From NCBI RefSeq assembly GCF_004348685.1, contig NZ_SMKO01000012.1, positions 50,271-114,270 of the forward strand: a stretch of 64,000 nucleotides of DNA. The letters are read 5' to 3'. A program made the position numbers and the translations under genes. Under the pieces are notes generated by a model. That model was not told the DNA's origin. It did not search any database and was given only the letters and a program-made list of their open reading frames with translations. Positions 9,970 through 19,347 of the stretch are shown here, one piece after another. Source of the stretch: Nonomuraea deserti. Lineage in GTDB: Bacteria; Actinomycetota; Actinomycetes; Streptosporangiales; Streptosporangiaceae. The stretch's first letter is position 1; every line of letters starts with the position of its first letter.

Positions 9970-12081
9970 TCAGCTGGCGCCCGCGCGGAGCACCTCGCTC
10001 AGCCGTCGTCGGCGGCGTAGCGCCGATTCGACGGGCACCACGACGGCGACCGCCGCCAGAAACGCGACCGCCACCAGGCCGAGCCCCCACCACGGCGACG
10101 CCAGGGCCGGATCGGCGCCGGTGAGCAGGGCCAGGGCGAGCGAGCCGAACGTCAGGCGGGCGAGCAGCACCCCGAGCAGCGGACCGCCCACAACGGCGAC
10201 CACCACCGGCGGCAGCAGTTCTCCCGCGGCGACCCAGCGAGCCTCCCGGGGCCGCAGCCCGAGGGTGCGCAGCCGGGTCAGGGTCCGCCATCGCTCCGGC
10301 GCGCCGGCCGCCGAGCCGAGAGCGAGTCCCAGCAGGCCCAGAACCGGCAGGGTTACCGCCGAGACCCACGCCAACCGCAGCAGTCCCGAGGCCAGCGGCC
10401 CATCCGCGGTCCCGTGGCCGACAGCGGCACCAAAGGTGAGCGCGTACGAGGCCAAGGCCACGGAGGTCACGAGCACCACCAGCGGCAGCAGCCGGGCCGA
10501 GGCCGCCGCCGCCCTTGCGGCCCCGAACACCGCCAGCGGCCGGCGCGAGCGCAGAAGCCGCTTGAGCACGAAGCGCGTCCCGAGGGGCAGCGCCCGCGCC
10601 AGCATGAGCGCACCCGCGAGCGCGCAGAGGGCGGGCGCGCTCGCGGGCAGCACCCCGCCACCGATCCCCCGCTGGTACAAAGCGACGAGGGCGCCGGACG
10701 CGGCCACCAGCACCCCGGCCTCAAGAGCGGCCCGCCGCAGTCGTACGGTGTTACGCACCCACCGCCGGGCACTCCTGTTGGCCGGGACGCGGCGATCCCG
10801 GGTGGCGCGGGCGGCGGTGAGCGTGCCGAACGCCGGTCCGGCGGCGACGGCGGTGACCACCACGGGAGCCGTCCACTCCCAGGAGACCCCCGGCGCGACG
10901 GCCCGGGCCAGGCCGAGCCCGGCCGCCGTGGCCAGCAGCGCCATCACGGCGGATTCGAGCAGCAACTCGCCACCGATCACCGGTAGCGACATCCCTCTCT
11001 GCCGGGCGGCTGCCAGGGCGAGGGCGCGGCGGTGTACCAGCAGGTCGGCGGCGAGCAGCAGGACCAGGACCGCGACGGCGAGCAGGGTGATGAGCAGGAC
11101 GGACGCCTGCGCGGACGCGGCGTCGACCTGGGAGCTCACGTTCCGCAACACCCCGTCGAGCCTGGTCTCCCACTTCAACGAGCCGTCCCGGGCGCCGGAG
11201 GAGCCGGAGGCCGCCTTGAGCGCGACCACCCTCGCGGCGACCGACGGGACCGCGTCCCAGCTGAGCCGGACCGGGTCGGGCGTGAACCAGGCGGTACGCC
11301 GCAACTCGTCCTGCCTGAAGGCGAGCCGGGCGTCGGGCAGCGACTCGCGGGACAGCAGCCCGGCGAACCGGGTGCTTCCCGTGCCGTCCGCGCCGGCGAC
11401 GGGACTCAGCAGCGAAGGGATGAGCCGCCAGGCGGGATCGGCGCTGTCCCGAGGCCGGAAGATGCCGCTGACCTGGACCTTCTTGTCATTTCCCTGATCG
11501 TCGGCCAGTGGGATGTCCGCACCGGGCCGGACCTGGAGAGCGGCGGCGTCCGCCTCCGACAGGCCCACCTGCACCGGCCACGGCGGCGCGCCGTAGGGAA
11601 TCGACGCCGTCTCGGAGCCGGTGGGCCGGGGCGGGCCGCCCGCGATCCAGGTCACGCCGGGCCCGCCGTCGCGGGCCACATAGGCGAGCTGGAACGTGCG
11701 CAGCACGCTGCCATCGGTGATCTTGAGGGTGGGGCTGGTGACGGTGGCGACGGGTGGATGCAGGGCGGCGCGCAGGCCGGGGCCGAGTTCGTCCGTCGCC
11801 CTGGCTCGGAAGTCGTCGACGTCCTCGGCGAGGCGGGGGTGCCGGACGCGGCTGCCGTTCGGCCCGCCGTCGTCCTCCATGCGGGCGTGGACCTGGAGGT
11901 CGCCGCCGTCCCTGCGTACCGCGTCCCGTACGGCGGTGTCGGCCGTCGCGGACAACAACGGCGGTATCGCGCCGGCGAGCAACGTGACGACCGCCACCAC
12001 GACGGCGGCCAGGAGCAACGGCCCGGCGTCCGTGCGGGCGCGGCCGACGACGCTGGGCCAGTGCGGTGCCGGGATCCTCAT
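9970..12081 (-). CDS. FtsX-like ABC transporter permease
   Basis: A 703-residue membrane protein starting at an ATG that overlaps the previous stop by one base (TGATG). One N-terminal helix (LLLAAVVVAVVTLLAGAIPPLL) anchors a long extracytoplasmic domain, residues ~60-330. Helical blocks follow: ASVLLITLLAVAVLVLLL near 355, and LLPPVVVAVVGGPLLGVLL near 635. The last part, LRTLGLRPREARWVAAGELL, is the FtsX cytoplasmic signature. It is the fifth and last gene of a marR-ATPase-ATPase-permease-permease operon and pairs with the larger permease upstream. Such MacB/LolCDE-type machines move lipids, peptides or drugs across or out of the membrane. No substrate is indicated. Confidence 0.88.
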   Translation of the reverse strand: MRIPAPHWPSVVGRARTDAGPLLLAAVVVAVVTLLAGAIPPLLSATADTAVRDAVRRDGGDLQVHARMEDDGGPNGSRVRHPRLAEDVDDFRARATDELGPGLRAALHPPVATVTSPTLKITDGSVLRTFQLAYVARDGGPGVTWIAGGPPRPTGSETASIPYGAPPWPVQVGLSEADAAALQVRPGADIPLADDQGNDKKVQVSGIFRPRDSADPAWRLIPSLLSPVAGADGTGSTRFAGLLSRESLPDARLAFRQDELRRTAWFTPDPVRLSWDAVPSVAARVVALKAASGSSGARDGSLKWETRLDGVLRNVSSQVDAASAQASVLLITLLAVAVLVLLLAADLLVHRRALALAAARQRGMSLPVIGGELLLESAVMALLATAAGLGLARAVAPGVSWEWTAPVVVTAVAAGPAFGTLTAARATRDRRVPANRSARRWVRNTVRLRRAALEAGVLVAASGALVALYQRGIGGGVLPASAPALCALAGALMLARALPLGTRFVLKRLLRSRRPLAVFGAARAAAASARLLPLVVLVTSVALASYALTFGAAVGHGTADGPLASGLLRLAWVSAVTLPVLGLLGLALGSAAGAPERWRTLTRLRTLGLRPREARWVAAGELLPPVVVAVVGGPLLGVLLARLTFGSLALALLTGADPALASPWWGLGLVAVAFLAAVAVVVPVESALRRRRRLSEVLRAGAS

Positions 12082-15000
12082 CACGCCACCCGCAGATACG
12101 CGGCATCGGCGAGCCGGGCCTGGACGACGACCACCGCGCTCACCGCCAGCGCGCACCCCGCCAGCAGCCCGGTGAGCAGGGCGGCCTCGGCGGCCCACGG
12201 CCAGACGGGCACGACCTCGGGAACGGGAGCGGCGCCGGTGTCGGAGCGGACGAGCAGCGGCGCGACGACGCGGGTGGCCAGCGCGCCGATGACCGCACCC
12301 GCCGCGAGCAGCGGCAGCAGGATGCCGACGTGCTGGCCGAGCAGCACGGTACGGATCTCGCGCCGGGTCATCCCGAGACCCCGCAGGCGCGCAACCTCGA
12401 CCGCGCGGGCCCGCAGATCGAACGTCACGTGCAGGACGACCCCGGCGATCATCAGCAGCACCGCGGCCGGTACGAGCAGCCGGAGCACGGCCGGCAGCCC
12501 GGCCTGCAGCGGGCCGCCGGTGAGCCGGGCGGTCTCGGACGCGCGCGTGGTGACGCTGCCGAGTCGGAGATCGGCCGCATCGCCTGTGGCGGGATGGCCG
12601 ACCCACCACGCGTCCACGGGCACGTCGAAGTCGCCGCTGACGGCGAGGGCACGGGAGAGGGCGTCGAAGTCGGCCAGGACGGCCGCGGCGCCCGGAGCGG
12701 ACGGCACGGCCGGCAGCACCTCGGCCACGCTGACCTGTACGGGGGTGAGGCCGACGGTGAGGTCGAGCCGGGAGCCGCGCCGGGCGCCCACCTCGTCGGC
12801 GAAGCGGGCGGAGACGGCGACGGGCACCGGGCCCGGGGCCGGGAAAGCGGTGGCGACCAGGTTCCTGGCGGCGTCCGGCCGGCCCTTCAACGCGACGGTC
12901 GTGGTCATCCTCAGCTCGGTGCCCGCGGAGGTGCTGGTCAGGGCGACGGCCGGATTGCCGAGCTGCCCGGGGGCCGGCCCGGCTGAGGTGGCGGTCCAGG
13001 GCGACGCTGCGGAACCTGTTCCCGTCACGGTGAGCGTCACGGCGACGCGGCTGTCCCCCGCAGGGGGTTCCGCCAGGGGATCGGAGTGGCCGGTGCCCAC
13101 GTTCCCCGTCGCGATCGCGAACGGAAGGGACACCGCCACCAGCTGGAGCCCTTCGGCCGTCGCGCAGTCCGGCAGCGGATGCGCTTCGCCGTCGAGCGGA
13201 ATGGGCTCACCGGTGCACGGAGTACGCAGACCCGTCGCGTCCTGGAGCAGCAGCCGGGGCGTCACGGTGAGCGGCGTCGTACCGGTCGCCTTCCCGGTCA
13301 GGGAGAGCGCGGCTCCGGCCGGGACGGGAACGCCGGCGGCGCGCGTCGGCGGCGCGAGGCCGGCGCCCACGGCGCTCCAGGTGCGACCGCCGTTCAGCCG
13401 CCCGCGCAGCAGCGCCTCGGCACGAGTGGTGTCCACGGCGATCAGCCGCGGCGGGTCACCGGCGCCGCCGAGCCACTGCCCGACCGCGATGCCACGATCG
13501 GTGGCCGGGCTCACCTCTCCCCCGATGGCCGCGCCGACCACATTGCCCTGCCCGGCGCCGGGCGGGGCGGTGAGGGTGAGCGCGAGATCGGTGCCGACGG
13601 ACACATCGGCCTGGTCCTGCTGGGAGCGCTGCCACGTGGCGTCGAACCCGATCCCGTACGTGGCCGCCGCGCAGCCCAGCCCGATCAGCAGCCCCGCCGC
13701 GACCGCCTGTGGCCTGCGGGCGGCCTCGAACGCGGCCAGCGGAACCATCAGCCCGCGCGCCCGGCCGGCCAGCAGTTCCACGAGGCGCAACGCTGGCCAC
13801 ACCAGGCGCAACGCCACCGCGGATCCGGCGATGAGCAGCAGCGCGGGAGCGAGCACCCGTACGGCGTCGATGGGCGACCCCGAACCTGCCGGCTGGTCGC
13901 GCAACTGCCACCAGCCGACGGCGGCGAGCGCCACGAGCAGCAGGTCGGCGCCGGATCGGGCGAGCAGCTCCCGCCGCCCGCGTAAACCTCCGGAGGAGGT
14001 CCGCAGCGAGGGCACGACGAGCACCGCCGCCAGCGCCAGCGCGCCGCCGGCGACGGACAGCACCTGTACGGCGTTCACGCCTGAAGGCGTGGCGAGCCCG
14101 GCCCCGGCCATGAGCGGCAGCCGGGTCAGCCCGGCGTGCAGGGCGGACGAGGCCGGGATCGCGACCGCGCCGGCGAGCACGGCGAGCGCGCCGGCCTCGA
14201 CGAGCGCGGCGCCGGCGAGTTGACCGCGGCCGACGCCCAGCGCGGACAGCAGGGCGGCCTCGTCGTTGCGCACACCGGCGCTGAGCCGGCCGGCGAGGGC
14301 GAGGGCGGTCGCGGTCAGGACGAGTCCGATGGCGGCGACGGCGAGCACGGCCGCCGTGGTGACCCGCTGCTGTTCGTGGGCGGCCAGCAGGGTCGAGGGC
14401 AGCCGGGAGGCGACGCGCTGGATCCGTACCCGGTCGCCGAGCGTCTGCCCCAGCCGGCGGTCGGCGCCGAGCACGGCCAGGGTGACGGTGTCGAGATCGC
14501 GGGCGGCGGGGGCGGACAGGTCGGGGTGGGCGCCGATCTCCAGCCGGTCGAGGGTGGAGCCGCCGCCGAGCAGGTCGGCGAGGTCGACGATGAACGGCCC
14601 ATACGCGTGAACCGGCTGTGCGGAGCGGCCGTCGTGGTAGGCCGGATCGTACCCGGCGGCGGCGAGGGGGTCACGATCCCAGCCGGTGCCCGGCAGCGGC
14701 CGTACGACCCCGACCACGCTCACCTCGACGCCCTGGTCGGGATCGTCGGCGAGCTCTCTGCCGAGGCGGACCCGCCTGCCGACGGTCAGGCCGAGCTGCC
14801 GCGCGGTGCTTTCCAGGACCACCGCCTCCGCCGGCACGGCACCCGCCCGCGGCAGGCGTCCGGCGGCCACTTGGGTGCGGGCCGGCAGGTCCTCCACCCC
14901 CGACAGGTACGCCACAGCCGGAACACCGGCGCTGGGCAGCGACCGCATCACGGACGACGCGCGCGCGGCCGTCGTCGTCGCGAACGGGGCGAGGGCCGAG

Positions 15001-15248
15001 GTCAGCACGGCGCGGGTGTCGTCGGCGACGGATCTCGCGTGCTCGTCGCGAATGGTCACGGTGTAGGCGGTGACGTCGATCTGGTCGGAGGTGGCGCGAG
15101 AGGCGGCGGTCTCCAGCGCCTGCTCGGCGGTACGGGTGAGCAGGAGGGCGCAGGTGCCCAGGAGCGTGGGGCCGACCACGGCGACGGCCAGGAGGGCTGC
15201 CAGCAACGGCCATTGCGCACGGGCTCGCCGGGCGACCAGCCTCAGCAC
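12081..15248 (-). CDS. Large FtsX-like ABC transporter permease
   Basis: About 1055 residues from a GTG at 15248; an in-frame ATG at 15308 would add 20 residues and overlap the ATPase gene. The first helix (QWPLLAALLAVAVVGPTLLGTCALLL) comes within 20 residues. The protein has the duplicated FtsX layout: extracytoplasmic domain, helices around 320-430 with LSALGVGRGQLAGAALVEAGAL, a second helix block and large domain, then a final set with LRGLGMTRREIRTVLLGQHVG near 925. It ends in ARLADAAYLRVA and hands over directly to the smaller permease. Role: transmembrane part of an export or lipid-handling ABC system. Confidence 0.87.
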   Translation of the reverse strand: MLRLVARRARAQWPLLAALLAVAVVGPTLLGTCALLLTRTAEQALETAASRATSDQIDVTAYTVTIRDEHARSVADDTRAVLTSALAPFATTTAARASSVMRSLPSAGVPAVAYLSGVEDLPARTQVAAGRLPRAGAVPAEAVVLESTARQLGLTVGRRVRLGRELADDPDQGVEVSVVGVVRPLPGTGWDRDPLAAAGYDPAYHDGRSAQPVHAYGPFIVDLADLLGGGSTLDRLEIGAHPDLSAPAARDLDTVTLAVLGADRRLGQTLGDRVRIQRVASRLPSTLLAAHEQQRVTTAAVLAVAAIGLVLTATALALAGRLSAGVRNDEAALLSALGVGRGQLAGAALVEAGALAVLAGAVAIPASSALHAGLTRLPLMAGAGLATPSGVNAVQVLSVAGGALALAAVLVVPSLRTSSGGLRGRRELLARSGADLLLVALAAVGWWQLRDQPAGSGSPIDAVRVLAPALLLIAGSAVALRLVWPALRLVELLAGRARGLMVPLAAFEAARRPQAVAAGLLIGLGCAAATYGIGFDATWQRSQQDQADVSVGTDLALTLTAPPGAGQGNVVGAAIGGEVSPATDRGIAVGQWLGGAGDPPRLIAVDTTRAEALLRGRLNGGRTWSAVGAGLAPPTRAAGVPVPAGAALSLTGKATGTTPLTVTPRLLLQDATGLRTPCTGEPIPLDGEAHPLPDCATAEGLQLVAVSLPFAIATGNVGTGHSDPLAEPPAGDSRVAVTLTVTGTGSAASPWTATSAGPAPGQLGNPAVALTSTSAGTELRMTTTVALKGRPDAARNLVATAFPAPGPVPVAVSARFADEVGARRGSRLDLTVGLTPVQVSVAEVLPAVPSAPGAAAVLADFDALSRALAVSGDFDVPVDAWWVGHPATGDAADLRLGSVTTRASETARLTGGPLQAGLPAVLRLLVPAAVLLMIAGVVLHVTFDLRARAVEVARLRGLGMTRREIRTVLLGQHVGILLPLLAAGAVIGALATRVVAPLLVRSDTGAAPVPEVVPVWPWAAEAALLTGLLAGCALAVSAVVVVQARLADAAYLRVA

Positions 15249-15264
15249 GGACGACTCTCGCTGA

Positions 15265-16041
15265 TCACGAATCGTCCCGGCCGTGGGAGCCCCCGTCGAG
15301 CCGCCCATCAGAGCGCATGCCGGGATGCTCGTCGAGCTGCCTGTCCGACCGTAAGCCGGGATGCTCGTGGAGCTGCCCGTCGTTGATGCGGATCACCCGA
15401 TCCGCCAGCGCGAGCATCGTCGGATCATGCGTGGAGACGAACGCCGTCACCCCCTCGGACTCCACCACCCCGCGCAGCAGTGCCATCACCGACAGACCGG
15501 TCTCGGCGTCCAGCTGCCCGGTCGGCTCGTCCGCGATCAGCAGCCGGGGTGAGGCGGCCAGCGCGCGGGCGATCGCCACCCGCTGCTGCTGCCCGCCGGA
15601 CAGCTCAGCGGGTAGCTGCTCGGCATGGGCGGCCAGTCCGACCAGGTCCAGCAGCAGCGCGACCCGCCGCTCACGCTCCACCGGCGGTACGCGGGCCAGC
15701 CGCAGCGGGGCGCCCACGTTCTCCGCGGCCGACAACACCGGGATCAGGCCGAAGGTCTGGAAGACGTACGAGACCTTCTCCCGCCGGAGCAGGGACAGGC
15801 CGTCCTCATCGAGGGCGGTGACGTCCGTTCCGTCGACGAGGACCGTACCGGAGTCCGGGCGGTCCAGGCCACCGATGATGTTGAGCAGCGTGGTCTTGCC
15901 GGAGCCGGACCGCCCGACGAGGGCGGTCATGGTGCCGGCCGCGAGTTCGAACGTCACGTCCCGCAACGCGTGCACGGCGGTAGCCCCGCTGCCGAACCGG
16001 CGATGAACGCCACGCACGCTGACCAGGGGGCCGCCGTTCAT
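15265..16041 (-). CDS. ABC transporter ATP-binding protein (LolD/MacB type) with repeat tail
   Basis: A 258-residue ATPase. Walker A is GRSGSGKTT (~43-51), the Q-loop is in YVFQTFGLIP, the signature is LSGGQQQR (~146-153), Walker B is LLIADEP (~166-172) and the switch histidine is in STHD. This is the LolD/MacB group that pairs with FtsX-like permeases. The C-terminus carries a degenerate 12-residue repeat (QLHEHPGLRSDR, QLDEHPGMRSDG, then RLDGG) that is not part of the fold. Its ATG overlaps the stop of the first ATPase by four bases. Confidence 0.92.
   Translation of the reverse strand: MNGGPLVSVRGVHRRFGSGATAVHALRDVTFELAAGTMTALVGRSGSGKTTLLNIIGGLDRPDSGTVLVDGTDVTALDEDGLSLLRREKVSYVFQTFGLIPVLSAAENVGAPLRLARVPPVERERRVALLLDLVGLAAHAEQLPAELSGGQQQRVAIARALAASPRLLIADEPTGQLDAETGLSVMALLRGVVESEGVTAFVSTHDPTMLALADRVIRINDGQLHEHPGLRSDRQLDEHPGMRSDGRLDGGSHGRDDS
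15319..15381. repeat. 36-bp tandem repeat in the ATPase C-terminus
   Basis: A 27-bp segment beginning GCCGGGATGCTCGT occurs at 15319-15345 and again at 15355-15381 with two differences, a 36-bp period in frame. It adds charged His/Asp/Arg-rich residues to the ATPase tail. A weaker third partial copy follows toward 15285. Confidence 0.75.
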
Positions 16042-16970
16042 CCGGCCGCGCCGCCGTCGGGGCGGATGGCGACGTGATCGGCCTCCAGCACCAGCCGGAC
16101 CCGCCGCGTCAACGCCAGCGCCTCCCGGTAGTCGCGCGGCACCTGAATCCGCCCCGCCCGGTCCATCACCGCGTACTCCTCGGCGATCACCCGCTGGGCG
16201 CCGTCATCTCCGGTGGCGGTGCGCCGCAACACCTCGCTGCTCGTGCGCCCGTCTCGGATCGCCACCGTCCGCTCCACCTGCCCGCTGACCCCGGGATCGT
16301 GGGTCACGATGACGACGGTGACGCCCAGCCGCCGGTTGATCTCCCGCAACAGCCCGAACACCGCGGCCGACGTGGCGCTGTCCAGTTCCCCGGTCGGCTC
16401 GTCGGCCAGCAGCACCCTGGGCTCATTGGCGAGGGCCACCGCGATGGCCACCCGCATCTGCTGCCCGCCGGACAGCTGCGCGGGCCGCCGCTCGGCGCAG
16501 TCGGCGACGCCGAGCAGGTCCAGCAGCTCGGCAGCACGCCTGCGGCGGACCCGGCCGGGAGTGCGGGCCGCTGTCATCGGCAGGTCGACCATCTGCCGTG
16601 CGGTCAGGTACGGGATGAGGTTGGCGGCCGTCTGCTGGCGTACGAATCCCACGGTGTGCCGCCGATACCGGACACGATCGGCTCGCGACATGTCCAGCAG
16701 ATTCCACCGATCGACCCGCACGCGCCCGGCGGTGGGAGCGTCGACCCCGGCCAGGATGGACAACAACGTCGACTTCCCCGACCCGGACGCGCCGACGACG
16801 GCCACCATCTCCCCGCTGTCCACGACCAGGTCCAGCCCTTGCAGTGCCTGCACCTCGACCGACCCGGACTGGTAGATCCGCACCAGGCTCTCGCACACGA
16901 TCAGCGCGTCTCGTCCGAACTCCGGCGCCTTGGCAGGAGGCTGCGGCAGGGATAAGGGCGTGATGGACAT
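16038..16970 (-). CDS. ABC transporter ATP-binding protein with AbrB-like C-terminal hairpin
   Basis: 310 residues; the ATG at 16970 sits directly behind GGAGGAGCGG. The ATPase core has Walker A GASGSGKST (~64-72), signature LSGGQQMR, Walker B VLLADEP and VTHDPG. Unusually, it continues about 85 residues beyond the core and ends with VMDRAGRIQVPRDYREAL followed by a short strand pair. That pattern resembles the swapped-hairpin AbrB/MazE fold (DxxGRIxxPxxxRExL), though here it is fused to a transporter ATPase. The role of the tail is unknown; it could mediate dimerisation or membrane-partner recognition. The second ATPase starts inside its stop codon (ATGA). MarR precedes it by 91 bp. Confidence 0.9.
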   Translation of the reverse strand: MSITPLSLPQPPAKAPEFGRDALIVCESLVRIYQSGSVEVQALQGLDLVVDSGEMVAVVGASGSGKSTLLSILAGVDAPTAGRVRVDRWNLLDMSRADRVRYRRHTVGFVRQQTAANLIPYLTARQMVDLPMTAARTPGRVRRRRAAELLDLLGVADCAERRPAQLSGGQQMRVAIAVALANEPRVLLADEPTGELDSATSAAVFGLLREINRRLGVTVVIVTHDPGVSGQVERTVAIRDGRTSSEVLRRTATGDDGAQRVIAEEYAVMDRAGRIQVPRDYREALALTRRVRLVLEADHVAIRPDGGAAG

Positions 16971-17061
16971 CCGCTCCTCCGCCCGGCACGGCTCTGCTTC
17001 AGGGCCAGACTCTATCGTCCTCGCAAATCGGGCCCAAGACCCTTTCATCACACCGCGGATC

Positions 17062-17532
17062 TCACCGTGCGCTCGCGTAGTGGAGGGCTCGGGCGCACAG
17101 TGTGAGCGTTTCCGCGAGTGTCGTGCGGTCGGGGTCGTCGATCTCGGCGAGCATGACGGCTTCGATGCTGTCGAGGGAGCGGTCGCATCGCCGGAGGGTG
17201 CTCAGGCCTTTCGGGGTGAGGCGGGTGCGCAGAGCGCGGCCGCCACGGGGATGCGGGTCGCGGCGGATCAGGCCGCGTTGTTCGAGATCGCGGATGACCA
17301 GGTTCATCGCCTGCGGGGTAACGAAGGCGATGCGGGCCAGGTCGGCCGAGGATGGGGCGTCGCGCAGGCGCAGCTCGCTGAGCGCCATGTATTCGGTGGT
17401 CGTCATGCCGTGCCGGGCGAGCGCTTCATCCAGGCAGGCGCGGATGCGGCGTTCCAGCCGGAACACCAGGTAGCTCACATGGGGCGGCGGTGCGTCCGGC
17501 ACAGCGGCCGCGGGGACACCCGGATCGGTCAC
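17062..17532 (-). CDS. MarR family transcriptional regulator of the FtsX-type export operon
   Basis: 156 residues from GTG at 17532. No good ribosome site precedes it, so a leaderless message or an upstream start is possible. Winged-helix features: MTTTEYMALSELRLRDAPSSADLARIAFVTPQAMNLVIRDLEQRGLIRRD with the wing HPRGGRALRTRLTPKG. It is the first gene of the minus-strand operon that continues into two ATPases and two FtsX-like permeases, so it likely represses export genes and itself. Strong TTATCAAG half-sites lie 56-89 bp upstream. Confidence 0.88.
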   Translation of the reverse strand: MTDPGVPAAAVPDAPPPHVSYLVFRLERRIRACLDEALARHGMTTTEYMALSELRLRDAPSSADLARIAFVTPQAMNLVIRDLEQRGLIRRDPHPRGGRALRTRLTPKGLSTLRRCDRSLDSIEAVMLAEIDDPDRTTLAETLTLCARALHYASAR

Positions 17533-17587
17533 CAGGAGACGATATCGCGCCCTGGTCAGAACGGGCCCAGATGTAACTTTCACCCCC

Positions 17588-17621
17588 TTATCAAGGACCT
17601 TGATAACAAGCTGCTTGATAA
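17588..17621. promoter_or_regulatory. MarR operator: three TTATCAAG half-sites
   Basis: A perfect 19-bp palindrome TTATCAAGG-A-CCTTGATAA (17588-17606), followed at a 15-bp step by a further CTTGATAA half-site (17614-17621) that forms CAAGC-T-GCTTG with the bases before it. The layout suits one or two MarR dimers between the divergent marR operon and the esterase at 17777. Confidence 0.65.
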
Positions 17622-17776
17622 CCAGGGAAAACGGCTCCCTGCCAGGTGAACCGGTGGACCTGCGCACCACGCGTGCATTGACGGTGGATTGTGGCCCTTC
17701 TATTTTCCAGCGACCGGTGTCAATACGCGGCGGACCGAACCACGGCGCGCCGCAGATCTGGAGAGGAGGAGCGCGA

Positions 17777-19330
17777 ATGACCCGATGGATACGGGTGCTG
17801 GCCAGTGCCTGCGCCACGGCGCTCTTAGCCGTCATGACCGTGGCACTCGGATCGCCGGCCGTCGCCGCCAGCCTGGTGGAGGTGACCAGCTTCGGCAACA
17901 ACCCGGGCAACATGCGGATGCACGTCTATGTGCCGGACTCGCACCCGACCTCGCCGGCGATCGTGGTCGCGATGCACGGCTGCGGCGGCTCCGGTCCCGG
18001 CTTCTACCAGGGCAGTGAGTTCGCCTCGCTGGCGGATCGATACGGCTTCATCGTCATCTACCCGACCGCGACCCAGTCGGCAGGGTTCGGCAACTGCTTC
18101 GACACCTGGTCGGACGCGGCCAAGCAGCGCGGCGGCGGCAGCGATCCGGACTCGATCCTTTCAATGATCGGCTACGTCGAGCGGACCCACCAGGGAGACC
18201 CGGACCGGGTCTACGCCACCGGAAGCTCGTCCGGCGGCATGATGACCCAGCACATGCTCGCCGTCCATCCGGACGTGTTCAAGGCAGGGGCCTCCTTCAT
18301 GGGTGTGCCCTTCAACTGCTTCGCCGGCGCCTCCGACTATCCGCCAGGAAGCAGCAGGTGCACCGGCGGGAGCATGGACCGGACACACCAGCAGTGGGGC
18401 GATGCGGTCCGCCAGGCGTACCCGGGATATTCCGGCCCCCGCCCGCGCATGCAGCTGTGGCACGGCACCGGCGACACCCTCGTGCCCTACTCGCTGCTGC
18501 GAGAGTCGATCGAGCAGTGGACCGATGTGTTCGGGCTGAGCCAGACCCCGACCAGCACCGACACCCCGCAGGCGAACTGGAACCGCAGCCGGTACGCCAA
18601 TCCGTCCGGCACCGTGCAGGTGGAGGCGTACAGCATCCAGGGCGCCGGGCATGCTCTTCCGCAGGGCGGTATGGCCCTCTACGCCATCCAGTTCTTCGGC
18701 TTGACCACCAGCCAGACCGACACCACGCCGCCGACCGCCCCGGCCGGGCTCACCGCCTCGGGCACCACCGCAACCGGCACCAGCCTGGCCTGGACGGCCT
18801 CCACCGACGACACCGGTGTGACCGGCTATCAGATCCTGCGCGCTCCCGGCGCGACGGGCGACACGTTCACCCAGGTCGGCACCTCGGCCACGACCTCGTT
18901 CAGCGACACTGGCCTGACCGCGAACACCACCTACCGCTACCAGGTCCGGGCGCGCGATGCCGCCGGTAACGTCTCACCGGTCTCCGACACCGTGCAGATC
19001 ACCACTGAGGGAGGCACGACCGGTGCCTGCTCGGCCACCCCGACCGTGCAGTCCCAGTGGGGGAACGGGTATGTGATCCAGCCGCTGACCATCACCAACA
19101 CCAGCACCTCGACGATCAACAGCTGGACCGTCACCTTCACCCTGCCGGCCGGGCACACCCTGACCGGCTCGTGGAACGCCACCGTCACCACCAGCGGCCA
19201 GACCGCCACGGTCAGAAGCGTCAGCCACAACGGCACGCTCGCGCCGGGAGCCAGCACCACCAGCTTCGGCTTCCAGGCGAGCAGGCCCAACGGCAACACC
19301 GCCCTGCCGTCCGGCTACACCTGCGCCTGA
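17777..19330 (+). CDS. Secreted PHB-depolymerase-type esterase (CE1-like) with Fn3 and CBM2
   Basis: 517 residues; the ATG at 17777 follows GAGGAGGA. Signal peptide to about residue 31 (GSPAVAA). The catalytic domain, ~32-315, shows the oxyanion motif MHGCGGSG, nucleophile elbow TGSSSGGMM, an aspartate in HGTGDTLVPY and a histidine in GAGHALPQGG, as in PHB depolymerases and acetylxylan/feruloyl esterases. A fibronectin type III domain (TAPAGLTASGTTATGTSLAW to VQITTEGG) and a C-terminal CBM2 (CSATPTVQSQWGNGYVIQ to ALPSGYTCA with terminal cysteines) follow. CBM2 binds cellulose or xylan, so a plant-cell-wall esterase is likely. It faces the marR operon across the TTATCAAG operator. Confidence 0.9.
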   Translation: MTRWIRVLASACATALLAVMTVALGSPAVAASLVEVTSFGNNPGNMRMHVYVPDSHPTSPAIVVAMHGCGGSGPGFYQGSEFASLADRYGFIVIYPTATQSAGFGNCFDTWSDAAKQRGGGSDPDSILSMIGYVERTHQGDPDRVYATGSSSGGMMTQHMLAVHPDVFKAGASFMGVPFNCFAGASDYPPGSSRCTGGSMDRTHQQWGDAVRQAYPGYSGPRPRMQLWHGTGDTLVPYSLLRESIEQWTDVFGLSQTPTSTDTPQANWNRSRYANPSGTVQVEAYSIQGAGHALPQGGMALYAIQFFGLTTSQTDTTPPTAPAGLTASGTTATGTSLAWTASTDDTGVTGYQILRAPGATGDTFTQVGTSATTSFSDTGLTANTTYRYQVRARDAAGNVSPVSDTVQITTEGGTTGACSATPTVQSQWGNGYVIQPLTITNTSTSTINSWTVTFTLPAGHTLTGSWNATVTTSGQTATVRSVSHNGTLAPGASTTSFGFQASRPNGNTALPSGYTCA

Positions 19331-19347
19331 CCATCAGCGCGCTGCAC

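Noticed and set aside
12082..12609. N-terminal extension of the smaller FtsX permease frame
   Set aside because: The extra ~176 residues are Arg/Ala-rich, overlap the end of the larger permease and precede a good coupled start at 12081.
11032..14223. Very long plus-strand open frame opposite the permeases
   Set aside because: Ser/Arg/Ala/Pro-rich antisense translation without any recognisable fold; the permease frames explain the region.
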